Shown: positions 1 through 7,974 of the stretch, piece by piece
How the letters are laid out: the number at the start of each line of letters is the position of its first letter
How positions within the stretch are numbered: the first letter of the stretch is position 1
Assembly: GCA_963779685.1 (NCBI GenBank)
Contig: CAVZZG010000001.1
Coordinates: forward strand, 1,302,001-1,366,000
Source: CAVZZG01 sp963779685
GTDB taxonomy: Bacteria; Actinomycetota; Thermoleophilia; Gaiellales; F1-60-MAGs149
DNA length: 64,000 nucleotides
Direction: 5' to 3'
Notes under the pieces: generated by a model
Database searches by the model: none
What the model saw: the letters and a program-made list of their open reading frames with translations, nothing else
Told to the model about the DNA's origin: nothing
Position numbers and translations under genes: made by a program

Positions 1-122
1 CGTCGTTCGCGTTCGCGCATGGCGCCATGCTACTACCGGACGGTGGCGGTGCCGGCCGGTGGAATCCGCGTCGATGCGGTGCCCGCCCGGCGCAGAGCCC
101 CTGCAATGCGGCGAAAACTCCG

Positions 123-128
123 TATCAT
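123..128 (+). promoter_or_regulatory. -10 box of the multi-GAF gene
   Basis: TATCAT lies 7 nt before a GTG codon at 136. The same geometry recurs at other genes here and suggests a leaderless transcript. It also supports GTG 136 over the upstream ATG at 19. Nothing else is recognised in bases 1-122. Confidence 0.4.
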
Positions 129-135
129 CTCGTCC

Positions 136-3066
136 GTGGCCGTGCAGCCGCCCTACCAGGCTGGCTCTCCTTCCGCGCTCGCGCTGGAGCTCTTCGAGCT
201 GCGGCGGGCGGCGCTCGTGGAGCGGGTCGCTCTCGACATGCACGACACGCTGGCGGCCGAGGGTGCGTCCTTCGCCGGCGCCCGGGAGGCAGCGACTGCG
301 TGGGTCGACGCGGTCGAGGCGGCGATCGCAGGACGGTATGCCCCGAGCGCCGTCTCGGTCCTGAACCGCCATGCGCTGGCCTCGCTCGATGCCGGCATCA
401 CGCTCGGCACCGTCATGGCCGGCGTCCATGCCGCCACCGGCGCCATGGTCGCACTCGTCGGCGAGCAGGAGCCCCGTGCGGTGCCGCCCGTGTCGAGGGC
501 AGCCGGTGGCATCGGCGGTGAGGTCGCCGCCGCTGCAGGGCGCTCGCTGGAAGAGCGGGCGCGCATGCAGCTGAAGCGGCGGGCCGACCGCGCCGATCGG
601 TTCCGCGAGGCCGCGGGCGCCGTCACGGCGGCCACGCTCGACGTGGGCGGCGTGCTGCAGACGCTCGCCCGGGCGGCGATCTCGACGCTCGACTGCGACT
701 GGGCGGCGATCGCCCTGCGCGAGTCGGACGGCAGGCTCGCGATCACCGCTCTCGAGGGTCGTGGGGCCGGCTGGGCACAGCGCTGGACGCTCTCCGAGCG
801 CGAGGGCTTCGCGGCGCGCGTGCTCTCGAGCGGCCAGGCGGTGGCCGTGACCGACCCCGTCGACATGGGATACGCGGGTGCCGATCCGCCGTCGGCCGTC
901 GTCGGGGCGCCGCTCCGCGCCCCCGGTGGGGACAGCGCGGGCATCCTCTTCGCGGGCCGCGACCACGGACTCGTCCCGGACGACGACGACGCGGCCCTCG
1001 CCGCCGCGCTCGGGGAGGTGGGCGCACGGGCCCTGGAGACCGCGCACCGGTATCGCGAGTCCATGCGTGCGGCCGGGCAGCTCGAGATCCTGGCCGACGC
1101 CGTCCGCCAGGCCACTGCCGGCGCCGAGCAGACGGCGCTCGCCCTCGTCGCGAGGGCCGCGCTCGAGGCGACCGGGAGCGAGGTCTGCCTGATCCGGGTC
1201 GTCGAGGAGGCAGCCGGCGACCTCGTCACGCGCGGCGTCCATGCCCGCTCGGCGGCCCTGGCCGCGGAGCTCGAGGGGACGCGCGTGACCGCCGTCGACC
1301 CGGCCATCGCGCGACTGCTGGCGGGGGAGGAGCTGCTGACCGGTGCGCTCACCGACCTCGCCGTCGCCCAGCCGATCGCCGAACGACTCGGTCCGGTCGA
1401 GGCGCTCGGGCTTCCGATCGTGATCGACGGCCGCGCGCAGGCGGTGCTGCTCCTGGCCCGCTCCGGCCTGCCGTACGGACCCGACGAGGTGCGGCGTGCG
1501 CGATCGGCGGTGGCACACGCCGCCATGCTCGTGGTTCTCGACCGGGTGCGCCGGCATGCCGTACTCGGTGCCGCGAGCGCCCAGGCAGAGGCGGAACGAC
1601 TGGGGGAGGCGCTTGCCGCCGGATCGGACGAGCCCCGGTTGGCGCGGCTGCTGGCGCGGCTCGCTGCCGAGGCGCTGGGCGCCGCGCGCGCGCTGCTGTA
1701 CCGGGGATCGGGCCCGGACGACCTCGAGCTGATCGCGGGCTACGGCTTCCGCCGCGACGAGCTCGCGGCCGCGCCGGGTCGCGTCCTCGCCGTGGATGCG
1801 GTCGGGCGCAGCGAACCCGTGGTGACCGGCGGGGAGGCCTCCGGTGTCGCGGCCCTCGCGGGTACGGCAGAGCTCCCCACGGTCGTCTCGGCGCCCGTGG
1901 TGCACGAGGGTACGCCGGTCGGCGTCGTGCAGCTGTTCTTCGCCGACCGCGACGCCGCCATCGCCGCGCGGGCAGCCTTCGGGCACCTGGCGGCGCCGGC
2001 CGCCGAAGCCCTCTTCCGGGCCGCCGAGGCGCGCCGCCGGGATGAGGACCTGCGCCGGACGACGGCGCTGATCGAGATCGCGGCGCAGGCCACGGCATCG
2101 GCGTCGCTCGAGCAGACGCTGGCCGCGGTGGGTGCGCACCTGCAGACGCTCGCCCCCGGCGCGCAGGCCGGCGTCTTCGTGATCGACGAGGGGCGGCCGG
2201 TGCTCTCCGAGCCGCCCGCCGCCGTCGCCGCCGTCCAGGCGGCGGCGGTCGCCGCGCTCCTGCGCAGCGATCCGAACGCGCCGCACGTCCTGGTCGCCGA
2301 CGTGATCGGCGACGAACGGCTCGGACCGGTCGCCGCGGAGGTCGCCGAGACCGGTGTGCGATCGCTGCTGCTGATCCCGCTCCGCTTCCGCGAGACCGTG
2401 ATCGGTGCGCTCACCCTCGCTCGCCCCGAGGCGGGCGCGTTCGGCGAGCGCGAGATCGAGCTCCTGCGGCGCCAGGCGCCACCGATCGCCCTGGCCCTGG
2501 AGAGCGCACTGCTCGCCGTGCACTCGAATCGGCTCGAGCAGGAGCTATCGGCCGCGCTGGCCAGCGAACGCCGCGCGCGGGGCGAGCTGGATGCCCAGGA
2601 CACCGTCGTGCGCGCCGTCACCGAGGGCTGGGACCGGCAGCGTGCGTCGGCCGCCGTCGCCCGTGCCGCGGCTGAGCTGCTCGACGCCGACGCAGCCGGT
2701 GTGCTGGTGCTCGGCGCCAACGACCAGCTGACGGTCGAGTCGCTCTACGTCGCCTCGCCCGCGCTCGACGAACCCGTGCGCCGCATCGTCCGGCGCGCGC
2801 CCTCGTTCGTGCCGGCCGAGACGCTCGAGGAGCTGGCCTCCGGGCGCAGCGTCATCGTGGAGGGCGGGCGGCTGAAGGACGGGTCAACACTGCTCGGCCC
2901 CCTGCTGGCGCCGGGCGCTAGCGCCGGGCTGGTGCCGCTGCGGCCGGAGCAGGAGCTCCGCGCCGTGCTCGTCGTGGTCTCGCTCGACCCGGCCCGCCCG
3001 ATCGACGCCGACCACCTCGCGCGCGCGGAGCGTTTCGCCACCCAGGCGGCGCTCGCCGTTCGCTGA
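136..3066 (+). CDS. Multi-GAF domain sensor protein
   Basis: Cytoplasmic protein of about 976 residues. A helical N-terminal region (about 1-140, resembling histidine-kinase/RsbR N-terminal helical domains) is followed by five consecutive GAF-like units at about 150-300, 320-475, 490-640, 640-795 and 820-976. Each opens with a helix of the type 'LARAAISTLDCDWAAIALRE' and ends in a strand such as 'GAPLRAPGG' or 'VGVVQLFFADR'. No membrane segment, kinase, GGDEF, phosphatase or DNA-binding domain follows, so it is all sensor with no visible output. GAF domains bind small ligands or chromophores; the ligand cannot be told. GTG 136 was chosen because of the -10 box just upstream. An in-frame ATG at 19 would add 39 low-complexity residues. 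Confidence 0.75.
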   Translation: MAVQPPYQAGSPSALALELFELRRAALVERVALDMHDTLAAEGASFAGAREAATAWVDAVEAAIAGRYAPSAVSVLNRHALASLDAGITLGTVMAGVHAATGAMVALVGEQEPRAVPPVSRAAGGIGGEVAAAAGRSLEERARMQLKRRADRADRFREAAGAVTAATLDVGGVLQTLARAAISTLDCDWAAIALRESDGRLAITALEGRGAGWAQRWTLSEREGFAARVLSSGQAVAVTDPVDMGYAGADPPSAVVGAPLRAPGGDSAGILFAGRDHGLVPDDDDAALAAALGEVGARALETAHRYRESMRAAGQLEILADAVRQATAGAEQTALALVARAALEATGSEVCLIRVVEEAAGDLVTRGVHARSAALAAELEGTRVTAVDPAIARLLAGEELLTGALTDLAVAQPIAERLGPVEALGLPIVIDGRAQAVLLLARSGLPYGPDEVRRARSAVAHAAMLVVLDRVRRHAVLGAASAQAEAERLGEALAAGSDEPRLARLLARLAAEALGAARALLYRGSGPDDLELIAGYGFRRDELAAAPGRVLAVDAVGRSEPVVTGGEASGVAALAGTAELPTVVSAPVVHEGTPVGVVQLFFADRDAAIAARAAFGHLAAPAAEALFRAAEARRRDEDLRRTTALIEIAAQATASASLEQTLAAVGAHLQTLAPGAQAGVFVIDEGRPVLSEPPAAVAAVQAAAVAALLRSDPNAPHVLVADVIGDERLGPVAAEVAETGVRSLLLIPLRFRETVIGALTLARPEAGAFGEREIELLRRQAPPIALALESALLAVHSNRLEQELSAALASERRARGELDAQDTVVRAVTEGWDRQRASAAVARAAAELLDADAAGVLVLGANDQLTVESLYVASPALDEPVRRIVRRAPSFVPAETLEELASGRSVIVEGGRLKDGSTLLGPLLAPGASAGLVPLRPEQELRAVLVVVSLDPARPIDADHLARAERFATQAALAVR

Positions 3067-3095
3067 CCGCTGGGTCGCCCGGGCTCCTGGCGGGG

Positions 3096-3101
3096 TATCC
3101 T
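3096..3101 (+). promoter_or_regulatory. -10 box of the L,D-transpeptidase gene
   Basis: TATCCT ends 7 nt before the ATG at 3109, consistent with a leaderless mRNA. No Shine-Dalgarno is present between them. Confidence 0.4.
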
Positions 3102-3108
3102 GCCCGCC

Positions 3109-4059
3109 ATGCGCAAGCTTCTCCTGCTGGCGGCGGTTGCCGCTCTCATCACCGCGGTACCCGCGGCCGCGGCCGCGACGGTGCCGCCCGGGGTGACGGT
3201 CGGCGGCGTCGCGGTGGCCGGGATGACCCGGGCCGACGCCGCGACCGCCGTGCGCAACGCCTACCTGTCCGGCAGCGTCAGGGTCCGGGTGGACGCGAGC
3301 TCGTTCCGCTACGGCGTGTCGCGCTTCGATCTCCGCCTGTCGCTGCGCGCCGCACTGGACGCGGCGATGCTGGCCACGGCGCCGGGGGACTACCCGGTCA
3401 CCCTGCGCTACTCGGTCCCGCTCGTCCACACCTATGCCGATCACATCTGGCTGAAGACGGGGCAGTTCCCGCGCGACGCCTCCTGGCGGTTCCACGGCAA
3501 ACGGCCGATCGTCCTGATCGAGAAGTCGGGCATGGTGGCGCCGCGGGGCTCGCTGCGCGCGGCCATCGTCCGCCAGATCCGCAACCCCGCGCTCCGTGCC
3601 GCCGGTGTGGACGTGCCGCGCACCGTCGCGCAGCCGACCGTCACGCTCGCCGATCTGCCGCCCGCGCTCGTCATCATCCGCGGAGCCAATCAGCTGCGCT
3701 TCTACCGCTACCGGATGCACCACGTGCAGCGACTGCGCACCTTCGGCGTCGCGACCGGCCGGCCGGCGTACCCGACCCCGCGGGGCACCTACGCGATCGT
3801 CGTCAAGCAGCGCAACCCGTGGTGGTATCCGCCCGCCTCGCCGTGGGCCCAGGGCCTGAAGCCGATCCCGCCCGGCCCGGGTAATCCGCTCGGCACCCGG
3901 TGGATGGGGCTCTCCGCACCGGGCGTCGGCATCCACGGCACGCCCGACGCCGCCTCGATCGGGTACTCGGCGTCGCACGGCTGCATCCGGATGCGCATCC
4001 CGGATGCCGAGTGGCTGTTCGACCGCGTCACCGTCGGCACGCCCGTCAAGATCCTGTGA
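3109..4059 (+). CDS. L,D-transpeptidase (YkuD family), secreted
   Basis: Peptidoglycan cross-linking enzyme forming 3-3 bonds, acting outside the membrane. It begins with a signal peptide (charged start, hydrophobic core, Ala-rich end near residue 23). A small domain beginning 'VTVGGVAVAGMTRADAATAV' resembles the peptidoglycan-binding domain that accompanies VanW and L,D-transpeptidases. The catalytic YkuD domain fills about residues 185-316, with the conserved His in 'GIHGTPD' and the nucleophile Cys in 'SHGCIRM'. 316 residues is normal for the family. The next gene starts inside its stop codon (GTGA), so the two are translationally coupled. Confidence 0.9.
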   Translation: MRKLLLLAAVAALITAVPAAAAATVPPGVTVGGVAVAGMTRADAATAVRNAYLSGSVRVRVDASSFRYGVSRFDLRLSLRAALDAAMLATAPGDYPVTLRYSVPLVHTYADHIWLKTGQFPRDASWRFHGKRPIVLIEKSGMVAPRGSLRAAIVRQIRNPALRAAGVDVPRTVAQPTVTLADLPPALVIIRGANQLRFYRYRMHHVQRLRTFGVATGRPAYPTPRGTYAIVVKQRNPWWYPPASPWAQGLKPIPPGPGNPLGTRWMGLSAPGVGIHGTPDAASIGYSASHGCIRMRIPDAEWLFDRVTVGTPVKIL

Positions 4060-4595
4060 GGCGGTCGCTCAGGATCGCGATCTTCGTCGTCCTGGGTGCC
4101 CTGGTCGCGGTGCTCGCCGCGTCGGTCGTGCGCTCCCAGGACAAGGGCGCCTTCCCGCGGAAGGTCGCATCCGGCAGCCTGCCGATGGCGCCGTCGTTCG
4201 ACCTGCCGGCGCTTTCGGGCCGGGGTCGCGTCAGCCTCGATGCCATGCGCGGTTCGGTGGTGGTCGTGAACTTCTGGGCTTCCTGGTGCACCGAGTGCGA
4301 GGACGAGGCGCCGCTGCTGGCTGAGGTCGCCGCCGCCGAGCGGGCCAACGGCGTTCGCTTCGTGGGCGTCGACGCCCGCGACGTCGAGGACGATGCGCGC
4401 GCGTTCGTCGCCCGGTTCGGGCTCGACTACCCGCACGGCCGCGACCACGGCGCCGGGGTGGCCGACCAGTGGGGCGTCACCGGGTATCCCGAGACCTTCG
4501 TGCTCGACCGCAAGGGCCGCGCCGTGCAGTGGTTCGCGGGTCCGGTGGATGCAGATGCCCTCCGGCAGGCGATCGCGAAGGCGGAGGCGAGCTGA
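4056..4595 (+). CDS. TlpA/ResA/CcmG-like membrane-anchored thioredoxin
   Basis: Thiol-disulfide oxidoreductase of 179 residues. One N-terminal membrane anchor (about 5-22) is followed by a thioredoxin fold facing the cell exterior. The active site is 'WASWCTECE' (Cys about 78 and 81), and the cis-Pro region is 'GYPETFVLD'. Proteins of this family reduce apocytochrome c or other extracytoplasmic thiols. Adjacency to a CcmH-like gene favours cytochrome c maturation. The GTG start overlaps the preceding TGA. Confidence 0.85.
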   Translation: MRRSLRIAIFVVLGALVAVLAASVVRSQDKGAFPRKVASGSLPMAPSFDLPALSGRGRVSLDAMRGSVVVVNFWASWCTECEDEAPLLAEVAAAERANGVRFVGVDARDVEDDARAFVARFGLDYPHGRDHGAGVADQWGVTGYPETFVLDRKGRAVQWFAGPVDADALRQAIAKAEAS

Positions 4596-5050
4596 TCCGT
4601 CTCGTCCTGCTGCTCGGTGCCATCCTGGCCTTCGCCAGCCCCGCGCTGGCCGCGACGGCGCAGTTCTCGATGGACGACATCGAGCACGAGGTCATGTGCC
4701 CCGTCTGCGGCACCCGCCTGGATCTGTCGCACTCGCCGGCCGCGGAGCAGATCCGCACGTTCATCGCCGCCAAACGCGATCGGGGGTGGACGAAGCAGCA
4801 GGTGGAGGACGCGCTGGTCGCCCAGTTCGGTCAGCAGATCCTCGCGACGACCCCGACCGGCGGGTCGGGCCTGGGTGCCTGGCTGGTGCCGATCGCCGTC
4901 GGGATCGGGGGCGTGACACTTGCGACCGTGCTCCTGCTGGCATGGCGCCGCACCGCGGCCGCCGGCCGGTCGCGGCCGCCGGCGCTCGACGAGGCCGCCG
5001 ACCGCAAGGTCGACGCTGCCCTCGAGCGCTTCGCCGCCGACGACCGGTAG
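4592..5050 (+). CDS. CcmH/NrfF-like cytochrome c biogenesis protein
   Basis: Small membrane-tethered thiol protein of the CcmH/CycL family, which in cytochrome c maturation handles the reduced apocytochrome thiols. It has an N-terminal signal or anchor, then the family motif 'EVMCPVCGTRLDLSHSPAAE' with the redox pair CPVC (about Cys 36 and 39), a helical region, and a C-terminal membrane helix near residues 90-112. The start is uncertain. Translation coupled to the upstream TGA would use CTG at 4592, which preserves the signal peptide. The first downstream ATG (4670) would delete the signal. The CcmF-type synthetase is not in the window. Confidence 0.8.
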   Translation: MIRLVLLLGAILAFASPALAATAQFSMDDIEHEVMCPVCGTRLDLSHSPAAEQIRTFIAAKRDRGWTKQQVEDALVAQFGQQILATTPTGGSGLGAWLVPIAVGIGGVTLATVLLLAWRRTAAAGRSRPPALDEAADRKVDAALERFAADDR

Positions 5051-5053
5051 ACT
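5048..5053 (+). promoter_or_regulatory. -10 box of the AddB-like gene
   Basis: TAGACT begins with the TAG stop codon of the CcmH-like gene and ends 8 nt before GTG 5062. It suggests an internal promoter giving a leaderless transcript for the repair operon. Confidence 0.4.
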
Positions 5054-5061
5054 CGGGCGTC

Positions 5062-7974
5062 GTGGGACTCGACCTCATCGTCGGGCCGGCGAACTCCGGC
5101 AAGGTCGCGGAGCTGTACCGACGGTACCGCGCCGCGCTCGACCGGGGCGAGCGGGCGCTGCTGATCGTCCCCGATGCGCGCTCGATCCGTCGCGTGGAAC
5201 GTGAGCTGCTCCTCAGCGGCTCGCTGATCGGTGGCTACGTGACGACGTTCGACGCCGTCTTCGAGCGATCGCTCGCACTCTGCGGGCGCGACGTCCCCCT
5301 GCTCGCGCCCGGGAGGCGCCGGCTGGAGTTGGCGCGGACGGTGCGCGCGGCCGAGTTGCCGACGATCGCCGGGTCGGCGGCCGGCGCGCGGTTCGCCGAC
5401 GCGTTCCTGCGGCTGGCCGACCGCCTCGGGTCGGCGCTCGTCGATCCGGCGCGGTTCGAGGCCGGCGCCGCCGACGATGCCGCGGCCCGCGACCTTGCCG
5501 TTCTCTACCGCAACTGGTGGCTCCGGCTCGACGAGCTGGCGGCTCATGACGCTCCGCGGCGACGGATCGCCGCATGCGAGGCGCTCTCGACGGAGGTCGC
5601 CGCGTGGGACGGGACGCAACTCTTCGTGCAGGGCTTCGAGGACCTCACCGTGGCCCAGGAGACGGCGATCCGTCTCGTCGGCGACCGGGCCGGCGCCGTC
5701 CTGACACTGCCGTACGAGCCTGGGCGGGTGGCCTTCGCCGTGGTCGCGCCGATCGTCCGGCGGCTCGCGGAGCGCGCGGCCGTGACGGAGCTCGCGCCCC
5801 TGCCCGGTGGTCGCCCGCCGACGCTGGCAGCACTGGAACGGCGGCTCTTCGAGGACGCCGGGCCCACGCCCGAACCGGCTGTCGGCGACGAGCTGGTGCT
5901 GCTCGAGGCGGCCGGTGCCCGCGCCGAGGCCGATCTGGTGCTGCAGGAGGTCTGCCGCGCGCTCCGCGATGGCATCGAGCCCGACCGGATCGCGGTCGTC
6001 ACCGGCGGCGATCCGGACGACTGGCCCGACCTGTGCGCCGTGCTGGAACGCTCCGGTGCGCCGGTCCGGGTCGAGCGGCGCCGGACGGCCGGGCGCACCT
6101 CCTTCGGGTTCGCCGTCGACCGGCTGCTGCGGTTCGCGTGGGCCGAGGACGCACGCCGGGGCGACCTGTTCGGCTACCTGCGATCGCCCTGGTCGGGCGT
6201 GCCCCGGCGCCGGGTCGACTTCGTCGAGGGGCGACTCCGGGGCCGGGCCATCGCCGATCCCGAGCGCGTGCTGGAGGCGGTCGAGGAAGCCCTCGGGACG
6301 AAGCTCTCGCCCGTGCACGACCTGCGCTCCGGTGCTCCGGCCGCCGTGCTCGAGCGGGTGCTCGAGCGGATGGTCGTGGCCGGGTGCACCCTCACCGCAC
6401 GACCCGTGCGGCGCGACGACAGGGTCGACCTGGCGGCGGCGCGGGCGATGCTCCAGGTCGTCCGGGAGGTTGCCGACGCGAGCCCGGCACCGCGTCGCGA
6501 CGAGCTCCGGCATCTGGTGTCCCGTGCCCGGGTCGCCGTCCGGGAGGATCCCACCGGCCGGGTGCTGGTCACCGACGTCCGCGCTGTCCGCGGCCTCGAC
6601 CTGGACGTCGTGATCGTGGTCGGGCTCGAGCATGCCCGGTTCGGCGGTGGTCCGGGTTCGGAGACGTTCCTCCCGGATGCGGTCCGGCCGCTGCTCGACG
6701 ACGGCGAGGGGGCGGAGGCCGGCGATCTCGGCCGGCACCTGCTGTACGTGGCGGTCACCAGGGCAGCGCGGCGGGTCGGCATCGTCCGCCGCATCGCGAG
6801 CGACGACGGGCGGCCGGTCGAGGCGTCGCCGCTCCAGGTCGAGCTGGCCGCCGCGGCGCCCGGCCGGCCGCCGTCGCTGCGCCGCGGGCTCGCCGACGTG
6901 ACGTTCTCGGTCGAGGAGGCCCCGACCGTCCGTGAGCGGGTGCGAGCGGTCTGCAACCTCGCGCTCCACGATCGCCGCCGCGCCTCCCGCATCGCCGAGT
7001 CCGACGGCACCGTTCGCCGCCTCCGTCGCGCGGAGCGGGCCTTCCAGCGTCCAACCCGCGTCCGCTCTCCCGAGGTGCTCGAGGCCCTTCGCCGCATCGA
7101 CCGGTTCAACGTCACGTCGCTCGAGAAGTTCGGGGACTGTTCCAGCTGGTGGTTCGTCGAGCGTCATCTCCAGCCGAAGGACATCGACGCCGCCTACGAT
7201 GCGCGGCTCCAGGGCACGATCGCCCACACCGCGCTGCACCGCTTCTACCGGCAGGTTCCGGCCGCGTTCGGCAAGGACCGCCTCGGCCCCGACGACGCCG
7301 ATCGTGCCGAGGAGCTCGTGCGCGAGCTCGTGGCCGAGGCGATGCAGTCCCAGACACTGCCGCCCGACACGCTTCGTGCGCGGGTCGTGGCCCGGCGGGT
7401 GGCGCGTGACCTCACGCGGTTCGTCCGTCACGAGGCGCTGCACCCGTCGCCTCTGGCCGCAACGAGGTTCGAGGTCGCCTTCGGCGGCCAGTCGGCCGCG
7501 CCCGGGTTGAAGGAGGGCCTCGTGCTCGGCGACTTCGCCGTGACGGGCAAGATCGACCGGATCGACACCGACCCCGCCTTCTCGGCCCACGCCCTCGTCC
7601 AGGACTACAAGACCGGTCGCACCGCGCACCCCGCCGACCGGTTGCTCGCCGAAGGCCGGCTCCAGATCCCGCTCTACGTGCTGGCGGCTCGTGACCTGCT
7701 CGGCCTCGAGCCGATCGGTGGGCTGTACCGGGCGCTCGGCCCGGGCGGCAGCACGCGAGGCATGGTCGTCGGCGGGCTCGACGAGCTGCCGACGGGCGTG
7801 TCGCCCGCGGACGAGCTCGACTCCGACGCGATGTGGGAGATCGTCGCGGGCGCGCGTCAGCAGGCCATCGACCATGTCCGGCGGATCCGCAGCGGCGACG
7901 TCGGACACGACCCCCGCGGTGGCTCCTGCCCGGTCTACTGCCCGTGGAGCGGCGTGTGCCGGATCCCCCGCTGA
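5062..7974 (+). CDS. AddB-like helicase-nuclease subunit with PD-(D/E)XK domain
   Basis: Large subunit (970 residues) of a double-strand-break-processing enzyme of the AddAB/RecBCD/AdnAB type. A Walker A-like loop 'GPANSGK' lies at residues 8-14. The middle is a degenerate SF1 helicase fold. The C-terminal third is a PD-(D/E)XK nuclease with 'GKIDRID' and 'VQDYKTG' (catalytic Asp and Lys, about 848-851). Four cysteines, one near 693 ('GDCSSWW') and three at the end ('CPVYCPWSGVC'), match the iron-sulfur staple of AddB nucleases. It overlaps the next gene by 19 nt, as expected for partner subunits. Confidence 0.85.
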   Translation: MGLDLIVGPANSGKVAELYRRYRAALDRGERALLIVPDARSIRRVERELLLSGSLIGGYVTTFDAVFERSLALCGRDVPLLAPGRRRLELARTVRAAELPTIAGSAAGARFADAFLRLADRLGSALVDPARFEAGAADDAAARDLAVLYRNWWLRLDELAAHDAPRRRIAACEALSTEVAAWDGTQLFVQGFEDLTVAQETAIRLVGDRAGAVLTLPYEPGRVAFAVVAPIVRRLAERAAVTELAPLPGGRPPTLAALERRLFEDAGPTPEPAVGDELVLLEAAGARAEADLVLQEVCRALRDGIEPDRIAVVTGGDPDDWPDLCAVLERSGAPVRVERRRTAGRTSFGFAVDRLLRFAWAEDARRGDLFGYLRSPWSGVPRRRVDFVEGRLRGRAIADPERVLEAVEEALGTKLSPVHDLRSGAPAAVLERVLERMVVAGCTLTARPVRRDDRVDLAAARAMLQVVREVADASPAPRRDELRHLVSRARVAVREDPTGRVLVTDVRAVRGLDLDVVIVVGLEHARFGGGPGSETFLPDAVRPLLDDGEGAEAGDLGRHLLYVAVTRAARRVGIVRRIASDDGRPVEASPLQVELAAAAPGRPPSLRRGLADVTFSVEEAPTVRERVRAVCNLALHDRRRASRIAESDGTVRRLRRAERAFQRPTRVRSPEVLEALRRIDRFNVTSLEKFGDCSSWWFVERHLQPKDIDAAYDARLQGTIAHTALHRFYRQVPAAFGKDRLGPDDADRAEELVRELVAEAMQSQTLPPDTLRARVVARRVARDLTRFVRHEALHPSPLAATRFEVAFGGQSAAPGLKEGLVLGDFAVTGKIDRIDTDPAFSAHALVQDYKTGRTAHPADRLLAEGRLQIPLYVLAARDLLGLEPIGGLYRALGPGGSTRGMVVGGLDELPTGVSPADELDSDAMWEIVAGARQQAIDHVRRIRSGDVGHDPRGGSCPVYCPWSGVCRIPR

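Noticed and set aside
153..1526. Long minus-strand open frame opposite the multi-GAF gene
   Set aside because: Ser/Arg/Ala-rich shadow of a high-GC gene; no family motif, and the plus strand encodes clear GAF domains.
4831..7908. 1025-residue minus-strand frame opposite the AddB-like gene
   Set aside because: Composition is typical antisense shadow (Arg/Gly/Asp/His rich); the plus strand has Walker, nuclease and Cys motifs.
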